A DNA stretch of 64,000 nucleotides, from contig JAQWOH010000078.1 in assembly GCA_029245955.1 (NCBI GenBank), positions 62,001-126,000 of the forward strand. Direction: 5' to 3'. The position numbers and the translations under genes are program-made. Positions 52,974-61,806 of the stretch are shown one piece after another. Below the pieces are notes generated by a model. That model was not told the DNA's origin, searched no databases, and saw only the letters and a list, made by a program, of their open reading frames with translations. The stretch's first letter is position 1, and every line of letters starts with the position of its first letter. The DNA is from Fuerstiella sp. GTDB lineage: Bacteria > Planctomycetota > Planctomycetia > Planctomycetales > Planctomycetaceae.

Positions 52974-53417
52974 TTAGAGAACAAAGGATCGGAATATCCA
53001 GATGCAGAATGCGAAGAAGACGTACCCAATGGCTCCAAAAACCAACCAGCGAAACGGGTCCCGGGTGAGAACCCATCTCCCGGTGCCCGCAACGGCCAGG
53101 GTACAGGGAATGCAGAACAAACTGACAGATGCCAACAGGACTCCGCATGGGTTTGCTGACCATGCCGCGAAAAACTCACCTCGAACAACATGTGAAAAAC
53201 TGGTTGTCATCCCACAGTGCGGACAGAGCAGACCGGTCAGTTCTTTGAATTGACACGGCGGAAGTCCCAACTGCAGATGCGTTCCAAAACCTCGCGGATC
53301 CGGTTGCAGCCGGCACGCCAGGGCAAAGACCGAGATCAGACCTGCGGCAAACAGGCCCATTAACAGTCGAATGCCAGGTGTCGGCCGTTCGTTTTCTCTT
53401 GAACACGTCACAGTCAC
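52974..53417 (-). CDS. DUF2752 membrane protein
   Basis: A 147-aa protein from GTG 53417 with three or four hydrophobic helices (RLLMGLFAAGLISVFALAC, GVLLASVSLFCIPCTLAVA, WLVFGAIGYVFFAFCIWIF). The DUF2752 signature lies between the first two: GLPPCQFKELTGLLCPHCGMTT (given by ends; C-x2-C with Gly-Met) then ANPCGV. The conserved Cys pairs may bind metal, but the family is uncharacterised. The gene stands 39 bp before the paralogous lipoprotein pair on the same strand, so all three may be one transcript. Confidence 0.85.
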   Translation of the reverse strand: MTVTCSRENERPTPGIRLLMGLFAAGLISVFALACRLQPDPRGFGTHLQLGLPPCQFKELTGLLCPHCGMTTSFSHVVRGEFFAAWSANPCGVLLASVSLFCIPCTLAVAGTGRWVLTRDPFRWLVFGAIGYVFFAFCIWIFRSFVL

Positions 53418-53784
53418 TCGGTCCCAAAGTTACGCACCCCGAGTCACCAACGGTGTAGGTATCTCGCGTTGTACGTTTTTGAACAAGTTCAACAACAGCT
53501 GTTTGCGGACTGCGATGCAGTAAATCGGCGAATCATGCCGAAGCCTGATGTGGCCTTGCAGAAAACGAGCAAACAGAACGCAGGATGTGCCGAAGGTGGA
53601 CAACGACAGACATGTGCGTGACCTGCAACTCGCCGATCCAGGGCCGATTGCTGGCGGAGGACAGCAGAACCGGCGTTCACGTGCGGCCGCGGCGAACGAG
53701 TGACTTTGGTAAGAAGCCAGTCCGTGGGGCCGAACGGCCACCTGCTCCCTGACGCCGTCCAGAGCATATCACGTCGGAAGGCGG
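53418..53784. other. Intergenic region downstream of ftsH
   Basis: About 367 bp between the ftsH stop and the DUF2752 start. Frames in it lack family similarity. No T-rich hairpin is visible after ftsH, and I see no RNA gene. Confidence 0.4.
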
Positions 53785-55866
53785 CTAAGTGCTTTCCTCA
53801 TCGTCAGTCAGATCGATCTGCGTATCCGATTCCAGAATGGTATCTGACTCAATTGAGGGACTGTCCGCCGCTGAATCAGCGGCCGCAGATTCTTCTTCAG
53901 CGGACGTTTCCGCTTCCACGGAATCCGATTCGTCGTCCTCACCTGCCCGACGCCCCAGAATCTTTCGCACGTCTTTGCGTTCCAGTTCCTCGTGTTCCAG
54001 AAGTGCCTCGGCCAGTGCGTCCAGTCGGTCACGGTGTTCTGTCAGCATATCGATAGCCGTCTGATTGGCCTTCTTCAGAATTTCCTGCACTTCGATATCA
54101 ATAATGCGGGCGGTTTCTTCGCTGAATTCTCGGTACGAATGCATCTCCTTGCCAAGGAAGGGATGTTCGTCAGACTGTTTGAACGACACTGGTCCAACTT
54201 TCTCAGACATGCCCCAATGAGCCATCATGTGCCGAGCAGTTCGTGTAGCCTGTTCAATATCACCGGACGCTCCCGCCGAATACTCGTTGAAGACAATCAT
54301 TTCGGCGGCCCGGCCCCCCATAGTCATCACAAGGCGTTTAAAGAAAGCCTTGCGCCCGACGTTGGGGACTTCTTTTTCCGGCAAGAATCGTGTAACACCA
54401 CCCGTTTGACCGCGCGGAACGATTGACACTTTATGAACCGGATCCATTCCCTCCTGGTACCATGCCAGCAGAGCATGTCCGGCTTCGTGCCAGGCAGTCA
54501 GTCGCCGTTCTTCCACATCCACTTTTTCGCTGCGGCGGGTGCCCATCACAATCAGGTCCTCCGCATAGTAGAAGTCCTCCATCGCGACGACTCTTTTGTC
54601 CTCACGAGCCGCCCTCAGGGCGGCTTCGTTGACAAGTTTCTGTAACTCAGCGCCAGAATATCCCATCGTGGTTTTGGCCAGTGCATCCATGTCTACATCG
54701 TCTGAAAGTGGAACTTTCTTGGTGTGCACTTTCAGAATTCCCAGCCGCCCTTCGCGAGCCGGCAGGTCCACGGTGACGTGCCGATCAAATCGGCCCGGTC
54801 GCAACAACGCGGGGTCCAGCACGTCGTGGCGATTCGTGGCAGCCAGTACGATAACAGCCTGAGTCTGCTCAAATCCGTCCATTTCGCTGAGGATTTGGTT
54901 CAATGTCTGCTCACGTTCATCGTGACCACCACCGACACCAGCGCCGCGAACCCGACCGACAGCATCGATTTCATCAATAAACACAATGCAAGGTGAGGAT
55001 TCTCGCGCGGTCTTGAACAGATCACGTACCCGCGTTGCACCGACACCGACGAACATCTGAATAAACTCAGAGCCATTGATGGAAAAGAATGGAACGCCCG
55101 CTTCACCAGCAGTCGCACGGGCCAGGAGAGTTTTCCCGGTGCCTGGGGGGCCAACCAGAAGCACGCCTTTGGGAATCCTGGCGCCCAGCTTTGAATACTT
55201 CTCGGGGTTCTTCAGAAAATCGACGATTTCCTCGAGGTCCTGCTTGGCGAACTTCAATCCGGCCACATCATCGTAAGTGACTGGTTCGTCGCTCTTCTCA
55301 AAACGACGGGCGGGGCTGCGAATAAAGCCCCCCATCATTCCGCCACTGCCGAATGGATCACCACTGCGGCGCATCATCAGAAACATAATCAGCAGAAACA
55401 GCAGCGGAATGCTCAACCACGTGAGCAGTTCCATCGCCGGGCTCATCGTCTGCCGTTCGGACTTTACTTCAAGACCGTCGCGGGCCTGCGTTTCGAGTTC
55501 AGCCGCCAATTCACTGTTACCCGTATAATCCGACAACAGAACAGTGTTGAACTCCAGCTTCAACGTTCCGACTAATTCGTCAGGCGTCTCAGCGGGAACG
55601 TCAATCCATTCGCCGATAAGTAGTTCACCGTGAACTTCCACGGACTTGACGTTCTTCTCCTTCAGTTGCTTCCAGAAGAACCCGTACGGAACCTGCGTCC
55701 CGTGATTCGCAGTGTTACTGAAAAGAAAAAAGGCGGAGAACACGAGTCCTGCGATCAGCAGAAAAGTGACCGGCCCCATACCGCGACGCGGTTCTTCACC
55801 TGGTTTTCCCCCCTTGGGATCGGGCGAATTCGGTCCGGAAGATTTGTCCTCCGTAGAATTTTTCAT
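53785..55866 (-). CDS. ftsH: ATP-dependent zinc metalloprotease FtsH
   Basis: A 693-aa membrane protease that extracts and degrades membrane and some soluble proteins. Two TM helices (about 28-49 and 150-170) flank an extracytoplasmic domain; the AAA+ module has Walker A GPPGTGKT (239-246), Walker B CIVFIDEID (about 297) and the second region of homology TNRHDVLDPALLRPGRFDR (about 343-361). The peptidase site is H460-E-A-G-H464. The C-terminal 60 residues are very acidic and Ser/Ala-rich, longer than in E. coli FtsH. The N-terminal cytoplasmic stretch is Gly/Pro/Lys-rich and also long. Confidence 0.95.
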   Translation of the reverse strand: MKNSTEDKSSGPNSPDPKGGKPGEEPRRGMGPVTFLLIAGLVFSAFFLFSNTANHGTQVPYGFFWKQLKEKNVKSVEVHGELLIGEWIDVPAETPDELVGTLKLEFNTVLLSDYTGNSELAAELETQARDGLEVKSERQTMSPAMELLTWLSIPLLFLLIMFLMMRRSGDPFGSGGMMGGFIRSPARRFEKSDEPVTYDDVAGLKFAKQDLEEIVDFLKNPEKYSKLGARIPKGVLLVGPPGTGKTLLARATAGEAGVPFFSINGSEFIQMFVGVGATRVRDLFKTARESSPCIVFIDEIDAVGRVRGAGVGGGHDEREQTLNQILSEMDGFEQTQAVIVLAATNRHDVLDPALLRPGRFDRHVTVDLPAREGRLGILKVHTKKVPLSDDVDMDALAKTTMGYSGAELQKLVNEAALRAAREDKRVVAMEDFYYAEDLIVMGTRRSEKVDVEERRLTAWHEAGHALLAWYQEGMDPVHKVSIVPRGQTGGVTRFLPEKEVPNVGRKAFFKRLVMTMGGRAAEMIVFNEYSAGASGDIEQATRTARHMMAHWGMSEKVGPVSFKQSDEHPFLGKEMHSYREFSEETARIIDIEVQEILKKANQTAIDMLTEHRDRLDALAEALLEHEELERKDVRKILGRRAGEDDESDSVEAETSAEEESAAADSAADSPSIESDTILESDTQIDLTDDEEST

Positions 55867-56061
55867 CTGCTCATTCTTCTACTGAACTGACGGACCCAGT
55901 CCGTCTGAATTACTGCTGGTTTCGCTGCTGCGGCAGCCCTCACTCAAGCGTCCCGATGGTCACCGCACCGCCTATTCGCCCGTTTGCTGGTGGAGGGTAA
56001 CGCGCCGCGGGGTTCCCTGCAATTCGTCCTACAGGGTGCACACGCAAGAAAGCGGGGCAGC
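55867..56061. other. Spacer with possible hairpin after the small methyltransferase gene
   Basis: About 195 bp holding the ftsH promoter region (leftward) and the 3' flank of the small methyltransferase gene. GGGTAAC near 55995 and GTTCCC near 56010 can form a weak hairpin without a T-run. Confidence 0.25.
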
Positions 56062-56685
56062 TCATCTCTTGATCACCTTACGCCGAACTCGCACGCCTTC
56101 GATCTGCCCGTATGTCAGCAGAATAGCCCCCACGGACGCAAATTCGTCAAACAGACTGGCAATGACATTTTCCTCACCAGGCCAGGGAAAAGCGTACACA
56201 ACATCGAAATCCCCAGGGCCCATGCCCAGCTGAGGGTAGGCATCGTCTGCGCTGGAACTCAGCCAGCAGTGTTCACCGGTGTAGTGCTGCTCAACGATCA
56301 CCTCGCCGCCCTGAGGAATGAAACTTCCGGCGACAAAATCGACCGGAAGGTCGAAATCCTCGGCCAGAACCCGGGACTCTTCGACCAGACTGCGTTCGAT
56401 TTCGATGCCGTACGCCTGAAATTCCAGCATGGCCGCGAGCATCGCAATAGCTCCGATTCCGCAGCCCCACTCACAGAACACGTTACCTGGCGAAATATTG
56501 TCTTCGGCAATAGCTTCCAGGGTGTGATAAACGATATCGAAATCACTCGGCACGAACCCAGTAATCGAATGGTTGCCATTTTCGATGAAGTCAACAACGC
56601 GTGCGTTCGCTTCCTCAAGGAATTCATCGACATCCGCAGGAAGCCGGCCTTCACGGGTCATCACCTTCAGATCGACAAGCGCCAT
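56062..56685 (-). CDS. Small class I SAM-dependent methyltransferase-like protein
   Basis: From ATG 56685 the product is 207 aa. The Rossmann core is visible as FCEWGCGIGAIAMLAAML (motif I, E-x-G-x-G-x-G, about 68-85), AYGIEIERSLVEESR (motif II with the acidic residue, about 90) and FDVVYAFPWPGEE (motif IV region, about 166). Such proteins transfer a methyl group from SAM to protein, RNA or small molecules; the substrate is not evident. A 45-residue extension upstream to 56820 shows no similarity and is rejected. Weak signals: no clear Shine-Dalgarno. Confidence 0.7.
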   Translation of the reverse strand: MALVDLKVMTREGRLPADVDEFLEEANARVVDFIENGNHSITGFVPSDFDIVYHTLEAIAEDNISPGNVFCEWGCGIGAIAMLAAMLEFQAYGIEIERSLVEESRVLAEDFDLPVDFVAGSFIPQGGEVIVEQHYTGEHCWLSSSADDAYPQLGMGPGDFDVVYAFPWPGEENVIASLFDEFASVGAILLTYGQIEGVRVRRKVIKR

Positions 56686-56922
56686 ACGATCAATACCCGG
56701 AAGAAAGGACAGAGACTCAGGACAACGCGCGTTGTGAGTCAGGGAACAGTAGCTGTCAGGCACAGCCGACGTACTGCGTTTCGGGCACCTGACGCTGCGA
56801 TGTCGGATCAGGCGCTGCACGGTGGCACCAGCGAAAGAGTTCCGCCCGATCAGACCCAGCCCGGTAGTGCGTCACAACAGCGCCCCACTTTATCCACATC
56901 AGAAACACTCGCTCTGCTTTGG

Positions 56923-58176
56923 CTAATTCTGCAGCAACACATTCACGCCTTTCTTGTTGGACAGCACGATGTCAGGCTTTCCGTCGACGTTCATATCGTG
57001 AACCTCAAACTGAGTCCCGACCCCTGTACCCTTACCGGCCAGAATCTGGTGAGAAACAAAGGTGGGCGGTTGTCCCTTCACGCGTTTGACTTCGTACCAG
57101 TACATCACCACCTCGTCGTTGCCACCGGGATCATTCCCGTTGTGAGCAAAGAAGCGTTTCCCGGTTACGTAGTCCAGCTGTCCATCACCATTGATGTCGA
57201 TTGTTTCGACAGCATGAGTCTGCGAATAGGACATATCAATTTCGTGCAGCTGCCAGCCGGCACTGCCATTGTTCTCTGCCCACCACACACCGTAATCGTG
57301 AGCCGAACTTAAGAAGAGATCGGCGTCACCGTCCATGTCGAGGTCGTCTGCATAAAGGTTTGCAGCTTGGGGCAGCGGCTCTTTCCTGTCACCTGAGATC
57401 ACACGAATTGGATGGAATTTCCAGAGATCCGCTGACCCCAGTTTTCCGGGAGACTGCCACCAACCGTGGCTGATCAGAATATCACGATGCCCGTCACCAT
57501 TCATGTCGCCGGCACCGAGACCGTGATAATACTTGAATGTTCCGTTATCCAGCCCACGGTTCTTCTGCGCCGCAGGTTCTGCACTCGGTTTGCTGACAGC
57601 GTGAAACTGAAACATATCCGTCACCTTCGCCGCCGAAGGAATTTCAACGAAGCCCATTTGAGCTTCGGGTTGCGACCCGAATATGAACTCAGGAGTACCA
57701 TCACCATCCAGATCTTCAAACTCAGGAGACTCGTTACAAATACTCGTCCAGATCACATTTTTTTTCCAGGGACCGCCGGCACTTCCCGGGTTCTGATACC
57801 AGTGGAACGGATCACCGGGAAAACCAATGATGACAACATCCTGCCACCCATCCTGATTTATGTCCCAGGCTGCGTTGGCAAAACTGTTGCTGTACCCCTT
57901 ACCTGCGACAAAGTCACCAGGTGTTCGAATCTCATGCAACTTCCATTTCTCTGGATTGACGTGATCGGCTGAGTCCTTTGCGGGAGCTTCGTACCACACA
58001 TCGCCGGCAGCCACGTCGGGAGTACCATCATTGTTGAGGTCCGAAGCGGCCACTCCTTCCGACCGAAATCGCTCATCAAGCTTAATCCGAACCCAGTTGG
58101 GGTCATCTTCAGCTTGCAGAGCGGTTTGATTCGACGAAAGCAGGATGGTCGTAAGGGCAATGCAGAGGAATCTCAT
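56923..58176 (-). CDS. Exported FG-GAP/VCBS-repeat beta-propeller protein
   Basis: A 417-aa protein with a signal peptide (about 1-22, ending ALQA). At least seven calcium-binding FG-GAP-type loops recur with the D-x-N/D-x-D-G pattern: DLNNDGTPDV, DINQDGWQDV, DLDGDGTPEF, DMNGDGHRDI, DLDMDGDADL, DINGDGQLDY and DMNVDGKPDI. They suggest a seven-bladed integrin-alpha-like propeller, probably binding proteins or carbohydrate outside the cell. No catalytic motif is seen. Such proteins are common in planctomycetes, often near sulfatases or DUF1501 genes, which is not the case here. Confidence 0.85.
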   Translation of the reverse strand: MRFLCIALTTILLSSNQTALQAEDDPNWVRIKLDERFRSEGVAASDLNNDGTPDVAAGDVWYEAPAKDSADHVNPEKWKLHEIRTPGDFVAGKGYSNSFANAAWDINQDGWQDVVIIGFPGDPFHWYQNPGSAGGPWKKNVIWTSICNESPEFEDLDGDGTPEFIFGSQPEAQMGFVEIPSAAKVTDMFQFHAVSKPSAEPAAQKNRGLDNGTFKYYHGLGAGDMNGDGHRDILISHGWWQSPGKLGSADLWKFHPIRVISGDRKEPLPQAANLYADDLDMDGDADLFLSSAHDYGVWWAENNGSAGWQLHEIDMSYSQTHAVETIDINGDGQLDYVTGKRFFAHNGNDPGGNDEVVMYWYEVKRVKGQPPTFVSHQILAGKGTGVGTQFEVHDMNVDGKPDIVLSNKKGVNVLLQN

Positions 58177-58247
58177 GGCGTGTTACTCACCGGTGGGAGA
58201 CAGATTTCAAGACAGCGGGGAGAGTACTGGAACGGAATCAGCCAGAA

Positions 58248-58261
58248 TGTACACGTGTACA
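58248..58261. promoter_or_regulatory. 14-bp perfect palindrome upstream of the FG-GAP gene
   Basis: TGTACACGTGTACA is a perfect palindrome in the 152-bp spacer between the pfk stop and the FG-GAP start, 72 bp upstream of the latter's ATG. It could be a dimeric regulator site for the FG-GAP gene. Confidence 0.35.
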
Positions 58262-58328
58262 GCGAATTCGATCACAAAAAACGCGGACTCCCGGGAGGCC
58301 ATGTGTGCCTGCCCGTGCGATGACTGCG

Positions 58329-59588
58329 CTAATCGTTGATACTTGTCTCAAGGAAACGGGCCAATTTATGAAAATCGCTGCCGGGCGGAATGAAGCGTAC
58401 GACCGTGACCAGTGTGGCCGGGTCGACCAGCTTTTCAAAATCCACATAGTGCAGATCCAGCTGGCCGGACACCGACACCATCACTCCGTTGTGTTCCTTT
58501 TCGCAGAGAGCTCGGTAAGCCCCGACTCCCAACTGGCTGCCCAGCAGTACGTCAAAGGCATGCGGACGGGCACAACGAGACTCGTAGCCCAGCTGCAAAC
58601 CTGTCACCTTCTTTTTGGATCCGGTCTGACGTTCGTATTCGGCGGCAGCTCGCCTGGCGAACATCTTACCAAGATCGACATGGGCAACAGAAATGTGTCC
58701 ATGATCGTCGCGAGGTACATCCTTTAGCACATCGTCAGAAAGATATTCCGCCAGCCCTTCGGCCAGCACCACAACACCATACTCTTTACCTTGCTTTTCC
58801 TGACGATAACGCATCATGCGAACAATTTTCTGAATCAACTTATCGATGTCCATCACCTTTCGGTCAGCCGTCGACTCAGGAAGCAGTAAATCATCAGTAA
58901 TGTCCTCGACACTGATCACCATGCTGGCTTCGCCGGAAATGGCGGCACCATACGCCAGCCAGCCCGCACTGCGGCCCATACTTTCCACCATGAAATAGGC
59001 TCGTCCGGCTTCGGCATCCGCATGCAGATTGCGAATTTCTGTGCCCAGCGTTTCTACAGCGGTGAAATATCCGAATGTGAAGTCGATTCCCATGTAGTCG
59101 TTATCGATTGTCTTGGGAACGTGAACGACAGGAATCCGGGGACTATCCGGGGGAAGACTGTCCTGATAAAGCTTGAACTTGTTCGCCGTTTTGAGAGTGT
59201 CGTCCCCACCGATGGAGACAAGGGCATCAACTCCCAGAGAACGCAATCCCTCGTAGGTGCACTTCAGAGGAGCAACTTTCTCCGGATCATTCATATCGTC
59301 CGGGCAGGAGACGAACTTACCTGGATTCGATCGAGCCGTCCCGATCAGAATCCCCTGCTTGCTGCGTGTTCTTCGCAGCATAATTTCATGCAGGTTGATG
59401 TAGTCTTTGTCTTCTTCAAGCGGTCGTTCCGGATTGTAATCAATTAAACTCGAATATCCGTGTTTGATGCCAACGACTTCAATGCCGTTGTTGATGCACG
59501 AAATCGCACACGTGGAAATAACAGCATTGGCAGCGGGGGCAGGCCCGCCGGAAAACAGCAGTGCAACCTTCTTGATACCGTGAGACAT
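58329..59588 (-). CDS. PPi-type 6-phosphofructokinase (PfkA superfamily)
   Basis: From ATG 59588 the product is 419 aa. The PFK core shows FSGGPAPAANAVI (about 12-24), GGDD at 127-130, PKTIDND at 158-164, and MGRSAGW near 205. ATP-dependent PFKs usually carry GGDGS and PGTIDND; the Asp in GGDD and the Lys in PKT are the residues linked to pyrophosphate use, so this is probably a PPi-dependent, reversible enzyme (fructose-6-phosphate to fructose-1,6-bisphosphate). The extra inserts (for example DMNDPEKVAPLKCTYEG) are typical of longer PPi-PFK types. An in-frame extension to 59654 is unlikely. Confidence 0.88.
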   Translation of the reverse strand: MSHGIKKVALLFSGGPAPAANAVISTCAISCINNGIEVVGIKHGYSSLIDYNPERPLEEDKDYINLHEIMLRRTRSKQGILIGTARSNPGKFVSCPDDMNDPEKVAPLKCTYEGLRSLGVDALVSIGGDDTLKTANKFKLYQDSLPPDSPRIPVVHVPKTIDNDYMGIDFTFGYFTAVETLGTEIRNLHADAEAGRAYFMVESMGRSAGWLAYGAAISGEASMVISVEDITDDLLLPESTADRKVMDIDKLIQKIVRMMRYRQEKQGKEYGVVVLAEGLAEYLSDDVLKDVPRDDHGHISVAHVDLGKMFARRAAAEYERQTGSKKKVTGLQLGYESRCARPHAFDVLLGSQLGVGAYRALCEKEHNGVMVSVSGQLDLHYVDFEKLVDPATLVTVVRFIPPGSDFHKLARFLETSIND

Positions 59589-59768
59589 ATAATTTCGGTT
59601 TCCAGCAGTTAATACAGGCGAAAAAAGGGGCAAGAAACGCCCGCACAGGCTCATAAAATACGTGTCAGGAGCAGTGTCCGTCGTGAATTGACCACAACAC
59701 GACAGTGACGTTCATTGAATTGGTTGTCATCAAATGACAGGTGACAGCTCCGACATGCGGCAGGCCGG

Positions 59769-61106
59769 TTACCACGTCCGTTCAACGAACGTGGTGTCAA
59801 CGATTCCTTCCGCGAACGCAGCATGATTGAACATTTTCTTGGCCAATGGCAGAGTCGTCTTGACTCCCTCGACTGCGAACTCGCGCAAACAGCGTTTCAT
59901 ACAGGCAATTGATTCTGTTCGGCTGGGTTTGTGTACAATCAACTTTCCGATCATCGAATCATAGTAAGGGCTGATCGAATAGCCTTCATAAACATGTGAA
60001 TCGAATCGAACGCCGAGCCCTCCCGGCTGTCGTAACTTCGTGATCCGACCGGGGCTGCCACGAAAGTCGTTTTCCGGGTCTTCCGCATTCACTCGCAATT
60101 CGATGGCTGACCCATTGCATGGAATTTCGTTCTGAGTGAACGGCAGTTTCTCGCCTGCAGCGATGAGAATCTGCTGCTGAATCAGATCGATTCCCGTCAC
60201 CATTTCGGTCACCGGGTGTTCGACCTGAATGCGTGCATTGACTTCAATAAAGTAAAAATTGTAGTCCTTATCCACGATGAACTCGACCGTGCCAGCGTTT
60301 TGATAGCCCGACTGTTCGATCAGTCGGACGGCCGAGTTGCAAATATCATCACGAACTTCCGGCGGCAGATTCGGGGCTGGACTTTCCTCAATCAGTTTCT
60401 GATGTCGTCGCTGCATGGAACAGTCACGTTCCCACAGATGAACGGCATTGCCATGGGTATCTGCCAGCACCTGCACTTCAACGTGCCGAGGACGTTCCAC
60501 GTACTTCTCAATATAGACACCAGCATTGCTGAAGGCTTTTTCAGCTTCCGCGGAAGCCGCCTGCAGGCCGGCCCGCAAAGAAACATCATTGCCGGCAACT
60601 CGCATGCCCTTGCCGCCGCCGCCGGCCGTCGCTTTGATCAAAACGGGATACCCAATTTCGTTAGCGACCCTGACGGCTTCGTCCGCATCCGCCACCAGAC
60701 CATCACTGCCGGGAACGCAGGGCACGTCGGCTGCCATCGCAATGGCCCGAGCACTCACTTTGTCGCCCAGCTCAGACATCGCTTCATGTGGCGGACCGAT
60801 AAACTCGATGTTACAATCGCGACACACTTTGGCAAAGTGCGCGTTCTCTGCCAGAAATCCATAGCCAGGGTGAACAGCCTGCACATTGCCGATTTCTGCA
60901 ACGCTGATCAGTCGGTTGACCAGCAGATAACTGTCCGACGCAGCAGCCGGACCGATGCAATATGCCTCAGTCGCAAGGTCCAGGTAATGTGCGCCACGAT
61001 CGGCCTCACTAAAGACTGCGACTGACTCGATGCCCAGTTCGCGACAGGCACGAATAATTCTCAGAGCGATCTCGCCACGATTGGCAATCAGAATTCGTTG
61101 AAACAT
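59769..61106 (-). CDS. accC: Acetyl-CoA carboxylase biotin carboxylase subunit
   Basis: AccC carboxylates biotin on AccB using ATP and bicarbonate. The 445-aa product from ATG 61106 has the N-terminal FQRILIANRGEIALRIIRAC (given by ends), HPGYGFLAEN (about 77), the ATP-grasp glycine loop GGGGKGMR (about 163), the RDCSMQRRHQK segment (about 228-238), EVNARIQVEHPVTE (about 288) and the C-terminal PYYDSMIGKLI. The open frame extends to 61235 without family similarity. It lies 55 bp after accB on the same strand, in the order peptidase M24, accB, accC. Confidence 0.96.
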   Translation of the reverse strand: MFQRILIANRGEIALRIIRACRELGIESVAVFSEADRGAHYLDLATEAYCIGPAAASDSYLLVNRLISVAEIGNVQAVHPGYGFLAENAHFAKVCRDCNIEFIGPPHEAMSELGDKVSARAIAMAADVPCVPGSDGLVADADEAVRVANEIGYPVLIKATAGGGGKGMRVAGNDVSLRAGLQAASAEAEKAFSNAGVYIEKYVERPRHVEVQVLADTHGNAVHLWERDCSMQRRHQKLIEESPAPNLPPEVRDDICNSAVRLIEQSGYQNAGTVEFIVDKDYNFYFIEVNARIQVEHPVTEMVTGIDLIQQQILIAAGEKLPFTQNEIPCNGSAIELRVNAEDPENDFRGSPGRITKLRQPGGLGVRFDSHVYEGYSISPYYDSMIGKLIVHKPSRTESIACMKRCLREFAVEGVKTTLPLAKKMFNHAAFAEGIVDTTFVERTW

Positions 61107-61161
61107 AAATCGGGTACGCCGTCCAAATCCGACCTGAAGAAATTGAGTTCGCCTGCCAGAC

Positions 61162-61650
61162 CTACACTGATTCAATTCGGAACAGTGGCTGGCCGAACTC
61201 CACGGGATCACCGTTTGCCACAAGAACCTCAACAATCCTGCCGGCCTTCTCAGCCGGGATCTGATTGAAAACCTTCATGGCTTCAATAATACAAATGGTC
61301 GTATCCGGCTGAACGGTCGACCCAACGTTCACAAACTCCGGTTCCTCAGGAGTCGGCGACGAGTAGAACGTGCCAACGGTGGGAGCATCGATTGTGATTC
61401 CTGCCGGTTTCGCCGGCGTTTCAGCAGCCACGGGAGCTGCAGATGCGGGGGCGGGCGCAGCGACCACCGGTGGCGGCAACGTCACGTCGGGAGCGACGGC
61501 CACCTGCTTAGGGCCGCGGCGCACCTTCCAGGATTCGCCATCTTTCTGCAGATTTGCTTCCGTAACTCCGTGCTTTTCCATCAACTGCAGCAGTCTGCGG
61601 AATTTGTCGAGATCAAAACTGCCCTTATCGGCACCGTCAGGTTTCGCCAT
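61162..61650 (-). CDS. accB: Biotin carboxyl carrier protein of acetyl-CoA carboxylase
   Basis: From ATG 61650 the product is 162 aa: an N-terminal helix region (about 11-45), an Ala/Pro-rich linker (about 50-85) and the biotinyl domain with TVGTFYSSPTPEEPEFVNVG (ends quoted) and IEAMKVFNQI, where Lys126 is the biotinylation site. The start is well supported by GAGAGGA four bases upstream; the open frame continues to 61785 without similarity. It directly precedes accC and lies 156 bp after the M24 peptidase gene. Confidence 0.95.
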   Translation of the reverse strand: MAKPDGADKGSFDLDKFRRLLQLMEKHGVTEANLQKDGESWKVRRGPKQVAVAPDVTLPPPVVAAPAPASAAPVAAETPAKPAGITIDAPTVGTFYSSPTPEEPEFVNVGSTVQPDTTICIIEAMKVFNQIPAEKAGRIVEVLVANGDPVEFGQPLFRIESV

Positions 61651-61806
61651 AAATCCTCTCCGTCGAAGCGCAAAGCCTCGGGGAACACGTTTTTTCCGGC
61701 ACCTCGTTTGTGACGCGAGACGCATAGTATGTGAATGTCGTGGCAGACTGACTTTCGAAAGTTCGCAGCTGCGCCAAAGTCGCACACTTTCTCGTAGATT
61801 CAGCGT

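Noticed and set aside
55984..57312. 442-codon plus-strand open frame
   Set aside because: It lies antisense to the small methyltransferase and FG-GAP genes, spans their intergenic spacer, and has no domain-like content; the minus-strand proteins have clear motifs.
60216..61025. 269-codon plus-strand frame inside accC
   Set aside because: Antisense shadow of accC; no independent features.
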